64,000 nucleotides of DNA from Tubulanus polymorphus (Eukaryota; Nemertea; Palaeonemertea; Tubulaniformes; Tubulanidae), in NCBI RefSeq assembly GCF_964204645.1, contig NC_134027.1, positions 12,140,485-12,204,484 on the forward strand. Reading direction: 5' to 3'. The notes under the pieces are model-generated. The model made no database searches. It was not told the origin of the DNA and saw nothing but the letters and a program-made list of their open reading frames with translations. A program made the position numbers and the translations under genes. Positions within the stretch are counted from its first letter, which is position 1. Every line of letters begins with the position of its first letter. Positions 11,749 through 22,549 of the stretch are shown here, piece by piece.

Positions 11749-12624
11749 AAACAAGAAGCCTGTCGGCTTATATAGCTCCGCTGTCTTTGTTGTGGCTTGG
11801 AGCATAGACTATCACATCAGTATCTATTTGAAACTAGATGTTCAGGGACATTATAGCCACTTGGAGAAGGGCCACAATACCAATAATCATACTAACATAC
11901 TCTAAACTGACAAACTGGAGGAGTAGCGATTGAAAGGAAAATCTAAAAAAGGCCTAATTTGCATAATTTATGCAAAATCAAAAATATGGCTCTATACTTT
12001 TGTAGGCACTCCCCAATAGATCATTCATATGAAGTTTGGTTGAAATCTACTGAAAACTGGAGTAGAAGTAGCAATTTAAGTGAAAATCTAAAAATAGCCC
12101 TAATTTGCATAATTTATGCAAAATCAAAAGTATGGCTCTATACTTTTGTAGGCACTCCCCCATACATCATTCGTACCAAGTTTGGTTGATATCTACTGAA
12201 AACTGAAGTAGAAGTAGCGATTTAAGTGAAAATCTAAAAATAGCCCTAATTTGCATAATTTATGCAAATCAAAAATATGGCTCTGTACTTTTGTAGGCAC
12301 TCCCCCATAGATCATTCATACCAAGCTTGATTGAAATCCGCTGAAAATCGATGGAGGAGTAGCGATTTTAGTGAAAATCTAAAAATAGCCCTAATTTGCA
12401 TAATTTATGCAAAATCAAAATCAAAATCAAAATTATGGCTCTGTACTTTTGTAGGCACTCCCCCATAGATCATTCATACCAAGTTTCATCAAGATCCCAT
12501 CAGAACTGTAGGACTAGTAGGGATATAAAGAAAAAGTTGACGCCGGACACCGAACACCGGACGACGACGACGAACCCCCTAACCCATCAGCTCCGCTGAC
12601 CTTCGGTCACAGCGGAGCTAAAAA
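11749..12624 (-). mobile_element. Non-autonomous Helitron derivative (876 bp)
   Basis: Read on the minus strand, it starts TTTTTAGCTCCGCTGTGACC, carries four units of the 146-bp repeat, and ends AAGCCGACAGGCTTCTTGTT. These ends match the termini of the 13.6-kb Helitron at 36824-50396. The left part matches 36824 to about 37545 and the right part matches about 50225-50396; the join near 11917 has a few bases of shared sequence (TGG). It is therefore an internal-deletion derivative of the large element or a sibling. Short reading frames inside are repeat-derived, not genes. Confidence 0.85.
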
Positions 12625-13410
12625 TAGGCCTATTCACATTTGCCGAATTGTACCTCGCTCAATCATCCTGGACTACCTGTGGACTGGTGGTGATTGAGGT
12701 CCTCAAAAATGATAGAACTTAACTACAACAATGCCTGGAATGGTATACCTAGGCTAGCCTATAGGCCTATATGGTCCACATTAGTTCCGTTCCCATATCT
12801 CTCCTACCAATAAAATGCTCTGGGAATGGGATATATCCGCAATTTTTCGCTTATGTCAGCAGCTAGTGTGTAACTTGCAATGCCAGGTAATGATATTTTA
12901 ATGGGGAAAACCCAAGGCATGTACGTGGTAAACAGTTGACATTTATGCGCACATGCCCACACACCACCATGCCATGCCAGAACTATTCTCAGTTCACCAT
13001 TTCTGTGCAGTGTTTCTATTTGTATCGGTCTATTTAATTCTTATAGGCTAATCCGAGGAGATCCTGGCTCGGACTTTCTTTTTTGCCGCCCGTCCAGGCC
13101 AGGTCGTCGTCGATCCCGGGAAAAAAGTTGACATTGGCCACAGAAACCAATCTAAAACCTTTAATTTTTAGGGCCAATTCCACAAAACAATCCTTGAAAA
13201 AAAGTTTCATACTCTACCATAGAGACTGAACATTGTTTGGAGCGATTTAATTCGACTTGTCATCACCTTATCCATCTTTAAAAATATTTAGCTGCCACCA
13301 TAGATCTATTAACCAGCTGTGGCAAGTGTGTACTGGTGTGACATCGGTTCGAGCCCCGAGTTTTTCCTCGCGATGTCATCCTCGCTTGCCAGGGCCACCT
13401 TCGGTGCCTA
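12625..13410. other. No gene seen
   Basis: Unique-looking non-coding DNA. A tRNA B-box-like GGTTCGAGCCCC lies near 13348 without a convincing cloverleaf. Confidence 0.45.
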
Positions 13411-13525
13411 CTTAACGAAACCGAATGTCCATTAGTCGGAACTATATTCCGGAAATAGTTCAAAAATCAAGCGTATTCGGTTGTTAGTTCCGACCACTAG
13501 TAGCTACGAAAACCGAATTTGGCCC
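13411..13525. repeat. Short dispersed repeat, deleted copy
   Basis: Starts TTAACGAAACCGAATGTCC and ends TACGAAAACCGAATTTGGCC. The same ends bound a longer copy at 15111-15305, so this one has an internal deletion. Confidence 0.6.
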
Positions 13526-13792
13526 AGGGCTTAAAAAAGTTAAACTCAAATTTTTGGTGTGGGCCTAATCGCCATTGGTTACTTCTTTTGTTTTCAATGT
13601 GGCGATAATTCAAACTTAACCATTGTAGGCATAAATTTGTTCGTGAAACTGGGCCCACGGGTGTAATTGCTAAAATCGTTTACGCGGGATTCCCTAGTGA
13701 CATCATCTTCACCCGTCAAGGGATTCGAACCCACTCTGCTAAAGCTGTTCGCCGAACCCCTTGACCTCACGAGTCGTTGGAGTCGTTACTAG

Positions 13793-14136
13793 AGGCGTTT
13801 TTACGAGCATCCGATTTTTGCGATCGATCGTAGGAACGCATTTACGAGCACCGATTTTTGCGATCGATTTCACGATCGGCGTTTTTACGAACACGATTTT
13901 CCGATCGATTTTTGAAATCGACCAACTCGCTCGGCGAGCGATTTGGCGATTTGATTTCCAAGATGGCGGCACCGGGTAGTTCAAAACCATACATTTTTTT
14001 CCTCAACGTCGCCATATTTATGTCATGTGATTAGCCAAATCCATCGTCATTTTTACGAACATTCGATTCGATCGTACGATCGGAGCAAATCGTTCACGTA
14101 ATCGATCGCAAAAATCGGATGCTTGTAAAAACGCCT
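13793..14136. mobile_element. MITE, 344 bp, flanked by TAG
   Basis: The terminal inverted repeats start AGGCGTTTTTACRAGCATCC, are nearly identical for over 35 bp, and are flanked by TAG on both sides (13790-13792 and 14137-14139). Internal copies of GCGTTTTTACGAACA and CGATCGAT occur. A 3-bp flank fits a PIF/Harbinger-type target duplication, but TAG is not the usual form, so the superfamily is uncertain. Confidence 0.75.
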
Positions 14137-14376
14137 TAGCCGACCAGAATCCGGTCGTACCAATCACAGCGCTTGTAACAAATGACTTTAGGCTTCTATT
14201 GGTTTTCCCGTTAAATAGACCAATCAGCGAACGTTTTACTGAACAAGGAAGTATTTCGCAAATCGATATATGACGTCATGCGCAACAGCGCCCGTAATGA
14301 AATCGCGCTTCGTGAGGCCATGGGGCTGGTGGAAGGGAGTTCGGGAGTGATACCTGACCCCTGGCAAGCGAGGATG

Positions 14377-14714
14377 CATCCTCCCCCGGCAGGGATTCGA
14401 ACCTGATGGCATCGAGATTGCCACGGTACGAAACCCTGCCATAATCGACCGTGTGCGCAGATACATGCGCAGTTCAGATGATGTGATTTTTAGCCAATCA
14501 GAAATCCCGTTTTATTTTAACCCGGGTTTTCCCATTTATAGTTCTTCCTTGAAATTTGCCTCAACGATTATACAACGAGCAATCTGATTGGTGCCGCCAG
14601 TGTTCGTTCGGAAAGCTGCGCATGTACCTGCGCACCCGGTCTACTGATGCAGGGGTTCGTGCCGTGGCTGAGTGTAGCGATGCCATCAGGTTCGAGTCCC
14701 TGCAGAGGGAGGAT
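14377..14714. repeat. Inverted, tRNA-like dispersed repeat, copy 2
   Basis: Reverse-orientation copy of the unit at 1765-2106. The left arm holds the complement of the TGGCAATCTCG variant and the right arm holds TGGCTGAGTGTAGCGATGCC with GGTTCGAGTCC. The centre is CCCGGGTTTTCCCATTTATAG. Confidence 0.6.
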
Positions 14715-15110
14715 GGCGAGGATGTAGTGACATATGATGGTGAAAATGATTATCTCTTTTTCTGTGGCGTGGAAACGAAATATTTTTTGATAGAACGAAA
14801 TAATCTTTTCATTCGAAAGAAATTTTAGTAGGCAATTTCTGACCGCTGACTCATCCATGGAGGTGGTCAAGACAGTGGGCTGGAGGACAGCAGTCTATAG
14901 ACCGACTGAATCCATCAATCCTCCTTATCTGCGTAGAATAAACCCTACGTAGGGTAGGCCTATAGAAATAGGCAAAAGTATAATTCTCATCATTCCATAC
15001 CACATGCTGGAACCAGACAGGATTAGTAACCTTGCTACACATATGTGTATCAAGGTCAATAATCCTGGGCGAACTTACGGTTATCGGAGTTAGTCGACTA
15101 TAGTCGAACT

Positions 15111-15305
15111 AAACGAAACCGAATGTCCGTTCGGAACTATGGTCCTGAAATGGGCGACCACGCGATTGAGCGCGGTAGCTATTAGTTCCGACCCATTTCC
15201 AAGATGGCCGACACTGTGATGTTACGACCGATCTATAACACGTTAGTGCGTTTGGTCGTTAGTTCCGACCACTAGTCGCTAGATACGAAAACCGAATTTG
15301 GCCCT
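15111..15305. repeat. Short dispersed repeat, longer copy
   Basis: Shares both ends with 13411-13525 and contains an extra segment with AAGATGGCCGACA and two TTAGTTCCGACC stretches. Probably a MITE-like unit with TTCGGTTT-containing ends. Confidence 0.55.
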
Positions 15306-16467
15306 AACTGGTTCCAGCACATGGCACGCCGGTTGGAGAGCGCCACGCTGTTGTTGATGCGGCACACATTATTTTAGTCGTTCGAACGAAGTAATCATTT
15401 CATTCGAACGACTAAAATAATTTTTGGCGGGAACGAAATAATTTCGTAAAGATTATTTCGTTCGAACAAAAAAATATTTATTTATTTCTCACCATGTCAC
15501 CTCCGGGGCTCCGTATCTTGATTCTTATAGGGGCCTTATTTCAGAAATCCCATCAGGATTTGCGCGCACTCAAAAGACTTGCCAACTACACGCCCGTGCG
15601 TATAGGGAGGGGGGTTCGGGGTTCGGACGAACCCCCCCCCAGTGGTGAAAGTGCCCTTTTTCAAATTTTGACGTATAGGAAATTGATTGATTAGATCAAC
15701 TGTGGGTTTGCTCACTAAAACAATTAACAATAGTGATACAAGATGATGCCGAGCCTGAGTTTTCTCTGGAAAGATTTACAATATAAAAAATACATGTACA
15801 TTCTTCATGAATTTTTTTATGTGGGCTATATGTTTTCCAGACATAACAAATTCTCCCCCCTATTGGGCCGACCCTGCAGATATAAAGGATGGTCGATTGG
15901 AATTCGATGGTTTACCATTTACGAATCGGCTAATACCAGGCTAGAGATGCATTGTCATCACGGTCCTGACCGTAAAACGAGCGTTAAAGCAAAATACAAT
16001 GATAAACGCAATGTAAGCTTTATTCAACGCTGAGTAAACGAATCAAGATTGGCCTATTGTCGTTACAATCCTATATGATCAGAAGCGGAAATTGCCAACA
16101 TTATTTATACTTTGAAATTCTAGAACAACAGTGACCATTATTACAAAAAACGTTCAATTACATGTATTACAAAAAAAACCATTATTGCGAAAATCGGATG
16201 TCATAAAGGCGAAATGAATTATTATGACACTTGATACAACGGAAAAATTACGTCATTAGAAATCATTTGATTAGAAAAACAAGTCGCTTCGATTTATTTT
16301 GTGAAAGATCCGAAATAGTGATAAACATCCAACCAGTTCAGCAACGGTAGTGATTGCGGCGTCTTATGTAGCAATCGCTTCCTTTAGTGACGGGAATTTT
16401 GTTTGGACAAGAAGTTCGAAAAACTATTTACGATTAGAAGAAAATTAGAAACCATCTTATAGAATGT
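15306..16467. other. Non-coding DNA with two strong hairpins
   Basis: 15368-15421 has 19-bp perfect arms (ATTATTTTAGTCGTTCGAA and its complement) around a 16-base loop. 15605-15641 has a G-run facing a C-run (GGGGGGTTCG...CGAACCCCCCC). No gene is supported; the short frames in this interval have no domain-like content. Confidence 0.5.
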
Positions 16468-16656
16468 TTGAGGAAAAAGAAAATGTCACCATTCCCAGAA
16501 ATCGGGGAAAAGAGATATACAAGAATACAGTATCATCGCAAAACAATGCAGCTGTATTGTTCTTGTAGAATGCCTTGGCATCCAGTCGACTCGCTAAACC
16601 CAGATTTTTTTATGGCAGAATGTGAACATTGTAATAAATGGTATCTAGGAGCCTAA
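16468..16656 (+). CDS. Possible PHD-like finger fragment
   Basis: A short frame encodes LYCSCRMPWHP...AECEHCNKWYLG, which has the C-x-C...C-x2-C...W pattern of the first half of a PHD finger (C4HC3). It then ends at TAA, before the distal His/Cys ligands, so it is either one exon of a larger gene, with a splice site I cannot place, or a broken fragment. It lies on the strand opposite to the NDC80-like exons. Confidence 0.35.
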   Translation: MRKKKMSPFPEIGEKRYTRIQYHRKTMQLYCSCRMPWHPVDSLNPDFFMAECEHCNKWYLGA

Positions 16657-16859
16657 AGTTTGTATACTCATGATATCCTTATGATGTTCCACAATAATAA
16701 ATTGGATATATGTATAAATATTATGAATCAATTGACCTTAAGGAGGAGGATTTTTACCTACTTTGAAGAATTGGGGATTTTTACCGAGGGGATTTATACC
16801 GCTAACCGGTTTAGTGGGCTAGTAAATAATTTAGGATATCGAAACTTTTCCTGCAGTTT

Positions 16860-18912
16860 TCCTATTTCCAGATTCCATTTTCTCTTCTCAAAATCAAGAG
16901 TTTCCACCACATGAACTCATTTCGAGACATATTGATTCGCTTAATTTCATCTTGTGACAAATCTTGCGTATCGTAGATCTTCTGCATTTCATCTTTTTCT
17001 TGCATTGCTCGAACTATTTCCATTTCTAAACACAGTTCAAAAAGAGCGTTGATAAATTCAAACCTTCAGATGATATGATCTTCGATACATGGTGTTAGAT
17101 AGAAATATCATGTGATATATAAAGGGTCACATAGAGAACATGGATGCCTCGATGTGCATATTTTGAGTGAATTAAAAGCTATGTTTAAGGTTACAAGCTA
17201 TGTTGGGTAAGGGGTGGTTACATACCAATGTTTTCTTTTTGATGCACAAATCACGGAATTCTTTATCTTTTTCAAACTGTCTTCTATTGAGCTCTTCAGT
17301 CTGATCGGTCAGTTGTTTTAATTCGACTTGGTATTTATTTCGCGTGGCCGTCAGATATTCAAGATTATCCTGAATCATTTACAATATTGAAAACTCTATT
17401 AACTTGATCAGTTCAACGGTCATTGTTTAGGTTTCTTTCTCTCTTGAAGGAAATTGGTTCATTTTTCCCTCATTTACAAATTATCTGAGTTCTTTTTATT
17501 TTTCCAAGATATATAATACGAAATTCCCCGAGTAAATCTGCTGCAGGTGATTGGGGAAATTTCTTCACTTATCATTAAAAATGTTTTATTGATGTGATAA
17601 TTAGAATTCACTGGTTCATTCTCAAGATTGTTTGAGTCTTGTTTGAGTCGGACTCTTTCGATTTGTAGTGATTTAAAGTTCATCGGTTTATCATCGTGTA
17701 AACATTCTGTGAACATAAAATGATGAATTTTTAAGATACGCACAATAAACATTTAAATGGAAAAAAACATAAACTTGAAACTTACCTTGTTTTTTTCTGT
17801 AAAGTTCATCCTCCTCGACAAATTCACCTTTTCCATCCTTGAACGCCTTGTACGTATTGATGAAGTACTGATATCTAATCAACAATCATTCAACAGATAT
17901 CTATGAGGTGAATTGATATGAAGTTATTAAATTCACTAGAACCAAAATGATCTATGACTGGTCTTGAAGTATTACTAGCCCCAGGAGTTCTATCTAAAAG
18001 TTTTTTTTTTACGAACCAGTTCTTCAGTTTCTGAATCATCAAATCTATCATTTCTTGAGAACATCATTTTGAAAATATCGAATTGAAAAGATGACTTGAA
18101 ATAAAAGGCATAAAAAAAAAAAAGAATTTTTGTTGAACGACTAAATAAATAAAGAGTATATTGAATCTACACTTACTTCAATGTAATCACCGAGCCAGGA
18201 AAGTGCGCCGAGTAGGTGAGGCCAAACATGAGGTGCTCGCACAGTGAATAACATGTTCTTCGATATAAGAAATGGATACCCGAGATCCTTTAGCAGACGT
18301 GGTATCTGCTCTTCGTGTTTACTGTCTAGACGAAATTTGGCATCGACGATTTTCAACATGAACTGAAAAATAACGAAGAAATAAATCATTAAGTGATTTT
18401 CTATAAGAGGATATTTGAACGCGTAATAAATACCTAAATGATTTTGAGGAAATCTTTAGTAGTCGGAGAATGTAAGATCTTCACGCTGAGTTTTTTGCGA
18501 ATCACCTTTTTTCAGACAGAAACTGAAAAATAAATCAGAATGTAATTGAGAAAACTTTAATGACCGATCTGAAACAAACAGGAATTTGCAACACTAAACA
18601 TTACTGGATAAAGTTTCCACAGGTTTCTTTAGTTTGTATACAGATTTGAATTTGTTCATTTCCATTTTTTAACCCTCGTGTCAAATTCTACCCACGGAAC
18701 TGCGGAACTTGGTATTAATTACTAGGAGCATAGATGCTATAATTGGGTAATTAACAATTACCATCAATAAAGATTAAGAATTCTCGTGTGTTGTATGTGA
18801 TATATTTACCTCAATAAATCTTCTGATACTTAGTTCTTTAAAGGAGCGATCGCTGAGGTGTCTCGGATCTTTCATCGCGTCACTTTTAGATCTTCCATAC
18901 ATTCTACTACGA
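16860..18912 (-). pseudogene. NDC80: NDC80/HEC1-like kinetochore gene, exons 2 onward
   Basis: Candidate exons on the minus strand: 18810-18912 (MKDPRHLSDRSFKEL), 18434-18522 (SPTTKDFLKII), 18177-18362 (calponin-homology part, RLLKDLGYPFLISKN and APHVWPHLLGALSWL), 17786-17874 (YFINTYKAFKDG), 17612-17706, 17226-17369 and about 16860-17025 (coiled coil, QDEIKRINMSRNEF). Order and motifs match NDC80, the outer-kinetochore subunit that binds microtubules through its calponin-homology domain. Donors such as GAA|GTAAGT and CAAG|GTAAGT are good, and phases agree for several junctions. However, the 18434-18522 exon needs two frame changes in A-runs and ends in an in-frame TAG, and the last exon also changes frame near 16920. 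A possible extra exon at about 18010-18090 is uncertain. It is either a decaying copy or a real gene with assembly indels. Confidence 0.78.
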
Positions 18913-18983
18913 CTGTTAATTCAAAATTTCAAATGTTACGGTTTTTTCAAATTGTCACCGCTGATGGTAAAGTAGGTAAAATA

Positions 18984-19061
18984 TCAATGAGTAATTGGAA
19001 AAGTGGGCTTTCAGATCAGAGGACGAGAGGACGAGACACCACTCATCACCACAAGTAATTT
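18984..19061. repeat. Polinton 1 left terminal inverted repeat with target duplication
   Basis: TCAATG at 18984-18989 is the target duplication, repeated at 35326-35331. The 72-bp inverted repeat begins AGTAATTGGAAAAGTGGGCT, with the 5'-AG end typical of Polintons, and contains the internal direct repeat AGGACGAGAGGACGAGA. Confidence 0.95.
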
Positions 19062-19074
19062 CTTTTCCTAATAA

Positions 19075-19400
19075 ATGGGAGATAGAAAAGCATTCTTAGC
19101 AACAATTAATAACAGAATAAAACCAGCAAAAAACAATTTGAAATAAAAAAGTTAGTTGATGTAACAAAAGAAATTGAACATAAAATATTGAAATTAGAAA
19201 AGATAGAAACTAAATATGGAGAGAAAGTATCCGCTAATTTAAGCTACTGTAATGTTAGTACATCGCGAGAATTTAAAGTATTTTTACCTGATAAATGGGT
19301 TTCATTGAGTACAGAGGAATTAAAAGATTTAGAAGGATTTAAAATAATCTATCATGGAAAAAATGAAGATGGCCATCATGATTTAGAAATTGTTGATTAA
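19075..19400 (+). pseudogene. Small Polinton protein, frameshifted (possible OB-fold)
   Basis: ATG at 19075 follows the terminal repeat and a CCTAATAAATG start motif. The frame stops after about 24 codons but continues in another frame from an A-run near 19125 to the stop at 19400 (FKVFLPDKWVSLSTEEL, GKNEDGHHDLEI). The intact relative in Polinton 2 is at 58941-59294. Its short basic N-terminus and strand-rich core with LPD(R/K) could be a single-stranded-DNA-binding fold, but that is a guess. In Polinton 1 it lies at the opposite end from the polymerase; in Polinton 2 it follows the polymerase directly. Confidence 0.7.
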
Positions 19401-19561
19401 ATTTAAAAAAATAAATTAATAAAAATAATGAATATTAAGAATCCGAAATAACTTATCTGGACAATTTAATTGCTCCGCATAGATAGACAAAAGTAGTGAG
19501 ATATTCAATTAATATTCAATTAATTAAAAAAAAATTATTTTTTTGCTTTTTTTCTAAAATA

Positions 19562-19915
19562 TTAATCCATTTTTTTTATTGTCAATTTTGGAATTTCAGA
19601 ATTATTTTCATTTTTGATAGCAGTTGTTTCAGAATTATTAATATCATGAATTTTATTTGATTTCTTATACCAATTACACCCAATCAAAATGAATACAATT
19701 ACAAATCCAACTGTAAAATATAGACATTTATCAAATATTCTATTATTAGAAGGAGTAGAAATAACAATATTTTCACCATTTTTATTAACATTTTTATTAC
19801 TTATTTTTTCTTTTACAGCTTTTTTATATTCTTGTGATTTAATTCCTAATTGCCGAGACCATTCAATTTGTTTCTGTGATCTCGGTTTTTTCTTCACTTC
19901 TTCCACCTCGCTCAT
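19562..19915 (-). CDS. Polinton small membrane protein, 117 aa
   Basis: A basic N-terminus (KKKPRSQKQIEWSRQLG), one clear hydrophobic segment (YFTVGFVIVFILIG, about residues 67-80) and a polar C-terminal tail indicate a single-pass membrane protein. Its start overlaps the end of the upstream 191-aa frame by 53 bp. No family is recognised. A virion membrane or morphogenesis role is possible from the context only. Confidence 0.6.
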   Translation of the reverse strand: MSEVEEVKKKPRSQKQIEWSRQLGIKSQEYKKAVKEKISNKNVNKNGENIVISTPSNNRIFDKCLYFTVGFVIVFILIGCNWYKKSNKIHDINNSETTAIKNENNSEIPKLTIKKMD

Positions 19916-20438
19916 TTATTATAGAAATATTTTTATTTTCAATATTTGAAAATGTTATAACCCCAGTTGATAATAATGTCATAAATCCACCTAATTGAAA
20001 TGATAAATATCCAATCCATTTATTTAATTCAGTCATAACTAAATAATCATTTTTTAAATCGGAATATAATCTATTTTCATCTTCAATTGGTAGTATATAA
20101 TTACATAATTTACTATAACCTTTTACTACATTTTCTGATATCGCGTCATTAATTCTAGCTGTTCTCGCGGCTTCATAAATCTTAAATAATCTGATAATTT
20201 CATCTGATTTCATTGTATCTAATTCATTATAAGTTAAATTTTTACATTTTCCAGATGCTATTAATATTTCTAATTGATGTTTACAATAAAGATAATATTC
20301 ATAATTATTATTTGTTGTAACATTATTTAAAGCACCATCATCTGGAATTAATTTGTTTTCTGTTATTCCTAAATCATCTAAAGTTTTTTCAATTGGAACA
20401 TCACCATTTTTAGATTTTATTTTCATTTCACCTACCAT
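19863..20438 (-). CDS. Polinton hypothetical protein, 191 aa
   Basis: A mainly helical, acidic protein with one hydrophobic stretch near the C-terminus (WIGYLSFQLGGFMTLLSTGV). The start is fixed by the T-run/TATAAATG motif directly upstream. The last 17 codons overlap the next gene, so the C-terminus may have been altered by a frame change. Function unknown; it is the first gene after the repeat spacer at 20455-20745. Confidence 0.6.
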   Translation of the reverse strand: MVGEMKIKSKNGDVPIEKTLDDLGITENKLIPDDGALNNVTTNNNYEYYLYCKHQLEILIASGKCKNLTYNELDTMKSDEIIRLFKIYEAARTARINDAISENVVKGYSKLCNYILPIEDENRLYSDLKNDYLVMTELNKWIGYLSFQLGGFMTLLSTGVITFSNIENKNISIINERGGRSEEKTEITETN

Positions 20439-20457
20439 TTATATAACAAAAAAATTA
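20439..20457 (-). promoter_or_regulatory. Late-type start motif, 191-aa gene
   Basis: AATTTTTTTGTTATATAAATG on the minus strand: a seven-T run, four bases, then TATAAATG at the start codon. Confidence 0.6.
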
Positions 20458-20745
20458 TTTGTGATGTTGCAACTAGAATTCAACTAGAATGTTACTAGAA
20501 TTCAACTAGATTAACAAGCTAGTTGAAATATTGTTGTTTTTGTTTATTTCTTGTTAAATCTAGTTGATTTTTGTTCCAACTACCAATAACTCGAATTCAA
20601 CTAGAATGTAACTAGAATTAAACTAGATTAACAAGCTAGTTAAAATATTGTTAAATCTAGTTGATTTTTGTTACAACTACCAATAACTAGAATTCAACTA
20701 GAATGTAACTAGAATTCAACTAGATTAACAAGCTAGTTGAATTTA
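20455..20745. repeat. Minisatellite with palindromic CTAGTTG/CAACTAG units
   Basis: About three units of roughly 100-117 bp, anchored at AACAAGCTAGTT near 20511, 20628 and 20727. Each contains several CAACTAGA boxes and the opposing TCTAGTTG. It is the only sizeable non-coding gap inside Polinton 1, located between the ATPase and the 191-aa gene. Confidence 0.75.
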
Positions 20746-21351
20746 AATAAATTCATATTTAAATGGGTGTTGTAATCTAAATAGTAATTTTGATCTTTTA
20801 ATATTTTTCAACTTATCCATATATTCATTATGTAAATCATGTGGAATTATATCATTTTCCTCAAGTGCATTTTTCATCGATTTTCTATCTTTATTGTAGA
20901 ATAAAACTAGAAATCTAATGTTTTCTCTAAAGTCTTTAACAATTGAATTATATTTTTGATTTAAAACCCAAGTTGTTATCCCAAAATGTCTGCCAGAAAA
21001 AGCTAAATAGCATAACTCACTTTCTCTAACTTTTGAATCATGTAGACTAGCACAATCATCTATAATGAATAATGTATTTGATCCTTTATAAATATCAATT
21101 GCTATTTTAATACAATTATCTAAATTTTCTTCTACTGTTTTAGGATCTAATATAATAAATTTATTATTTCTAGTAATATTTCTATCATAAGTTTGATTAA
21201 ATTCATATGTTGGGCAAAATAATACTATATTATCAAAATAGTTTTCATAAACAGTTTCTAATAAATTTAATATAAAATAAGTTTTTCCACAATTTGTTAC
21301 GCCAGATATTAACATATTATGCGGCTCAAATATAAATAATTCTTTATTCAT
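20743..21351 (-). CDS. Polinton DNA-packaging ATPase (A32/FtsK-HerA-like)
   Basis: At 202 aa it is within the usual size of Polinton and NCLDV-type packaging ATPases. The Walker A motif GVTNCGKT (about residues 17-24) and Walker B NTLFIIDDCA (about residues 92-101) are intact, and GRHFGITTWVLNQ fits the following sensor region. It is predicted to power genome packaging into capsids. Its start abuts the stop of the integrase gene (21351/21352), suggesting co-expression. A TATATAAATG start motif is present, with only a weak T-tract. The frame is intact. Confidence 0.88.
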   Translation of the reverse strand: MNKELFIFEPHNMLISGVTNCGKTYFILNLLETVYENYFDNIVLFCPTYEFNQTYDRNITRNNKFIILDPKTVEENLDNCIKIAIDIYKGSNTLFIIDDCASLHDSKVRESELCYLAFSGRHFGITTWVLNQKYNSIVKDFRENIRFLVLFYNKDRKSMKNALEENDIIPHDLHNEYMDKLKNIKRSKLLFRLQHPFKYEFI

Positions 21352-22521
21352 TTATATATTTTTAATTTTACTTGATAATATCCATTCATTGAATTTATCT
21401 GGCCATCCAACCCATTTTACTAAAGAATATTTTTTTCTTTTAATAGTTTTTGTTTTTAATACTTTTTCAATTTTATATTCTTGTTCTAGATTTTCAGTAG
21501 TTAAACTTAATTCTTCTTCGTAAAAGTAGCCATCAACTTCTTCACCATCTAAATCTTCTAATTTATAGACATATGGTTTTGTTGTTATTACCTTTTTTAT
21601 TTTATATATTTCTCTAGTAAAATTTCGATCGTATCCTTTATCAAATATCTTTTTATATCTTTTTATAACATTTTGACCAACTTTAAATTTAGGTTCACCT
21701 AAATCATCTACAAGAAATGCTCCATATAAATTATTCCAAACAATTTCAGCATTTTCAGGTTTTCTAGCATCAATAGGTTTCATTCCAATAGAAGAATGAT
21801 AAGAATTATTATATCCTTCTATCAATTTTGGTAAAACATCAATCCATTTAAAAGTATTATTTGCTGTAAAATATTTCCACATTCTTGTTCTTAATGTTCT
21901 ATTAAATCGTTCAACAACTGCTGCTTTTTTATCTGATATTGTTGAAAAATATCTAATATTATGATTGTCTAAGAGTTCATGAACAAGTGAATTATCAAAT
22001 TCTTTTCCATCATCAAATTGTATTTTTTCTGGTTTCAGTTTATCATCCGAAAGAAATTTTCTTAAAACATTTGATGTTTGTACAGCATCTTTTCTATAAA
22101 GTGGGAAGCTCCATACATAACGACTAAAAATATCAATTATATTCAATAACCACCAATAATCATCATTATCTTTCTTAACATTTTTCATATCAATTAAATC
22201 TCCTTGCCACTGTTGATCTACATAACTTACCATAGTTTTACGAGTTTTATATTTTCTAACAATTTTTTTATGTGTTGTGTATGTTGGTTGTTCTAACATA
22301 AATTCATTTATATCTTTATATTTAACTAAATTTTGTGGGATTATCTTATCTAATTTATCTTGTTTTACTTGACGCCATATATTTTTGGTAGAAGAAAAAG
22401 CAACCGAACTCTCAGGGTTGTAATATAAATTTCTTAAATATTGTTCTTTAGTATTAGGAGTTTTTTTTACCACCCATTTATATATCCTTAATTTTAACCT
22501 TATATTTCTAATATTGAACAT
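21352..22521 (-). CDS. Polinton retroviral-type integrase with chromodomain
   Basis: 389 aa. The catalytic core has D in WQGDLIDM (about residue 106), D in FDDGKEF (about residue 170) and E in AAVVERFNR (about residue 207), the DDE layout of RVE integrases. The C-terminal 45 residues form a chromodomain (YKIEKVLKTKT...YSLVKWVGWP...NEWI) that probably guides insertion to particular chromatin. It catalyses insertion that gives the 6-bp target duplication seen here. The frame is intact. Unlike its neighbours it lacks the T-run/TAAATG motif, which fits a different expression class. Confidence 0.95.
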   Translation of the reverse strand: MFNIRNIRLKLRIYKWVVKKTPNTKEQYLRNLYYNPESSVAFSSTKNIWRQVKQDKLDKIIPQNLVKYKDINEFMLEQPTYTTHKKIVRKYKTRKTMVSYVDQQWQGDLIDMKNVKKDNDDYWWLLNIIDIFSRYVWSFPLYRKDAVQTSNVLRKFLSDDKLKPEKIQFDDGKEFDNSLVHELLDNHNIRYFSTISDKKAAVVERFNRTLRTRMWKYFTANNTFKWIDVLPKLIEGYNNSYHSSIGMKPIDARKPENAEIVWNNLYGAFLVDDLGEPKFKVGQNVIKRYKKIFDKGYDRNFTREIYKIKKVITTKPYVYKLEDLDGEEVDGYFYEEELSLTTENLEQEYKIEKVLKTKTIKRKKYSLVKWVGWPDKFNEWILSSKIKNI

Positions 22522-22549
22522 TATCTAATTGTGAATTTACAATATCTAA

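Noticed and set aside
14680-14714. tRNA genes at B-box-like sequences (1790, 2080, 13348, 13725, 14395, 14695)
   Set aside because: A- and B-box-like words are too close and no acceptor-stem pairing or cloverleaf could be drawn; treated as tRNA-like repeats.
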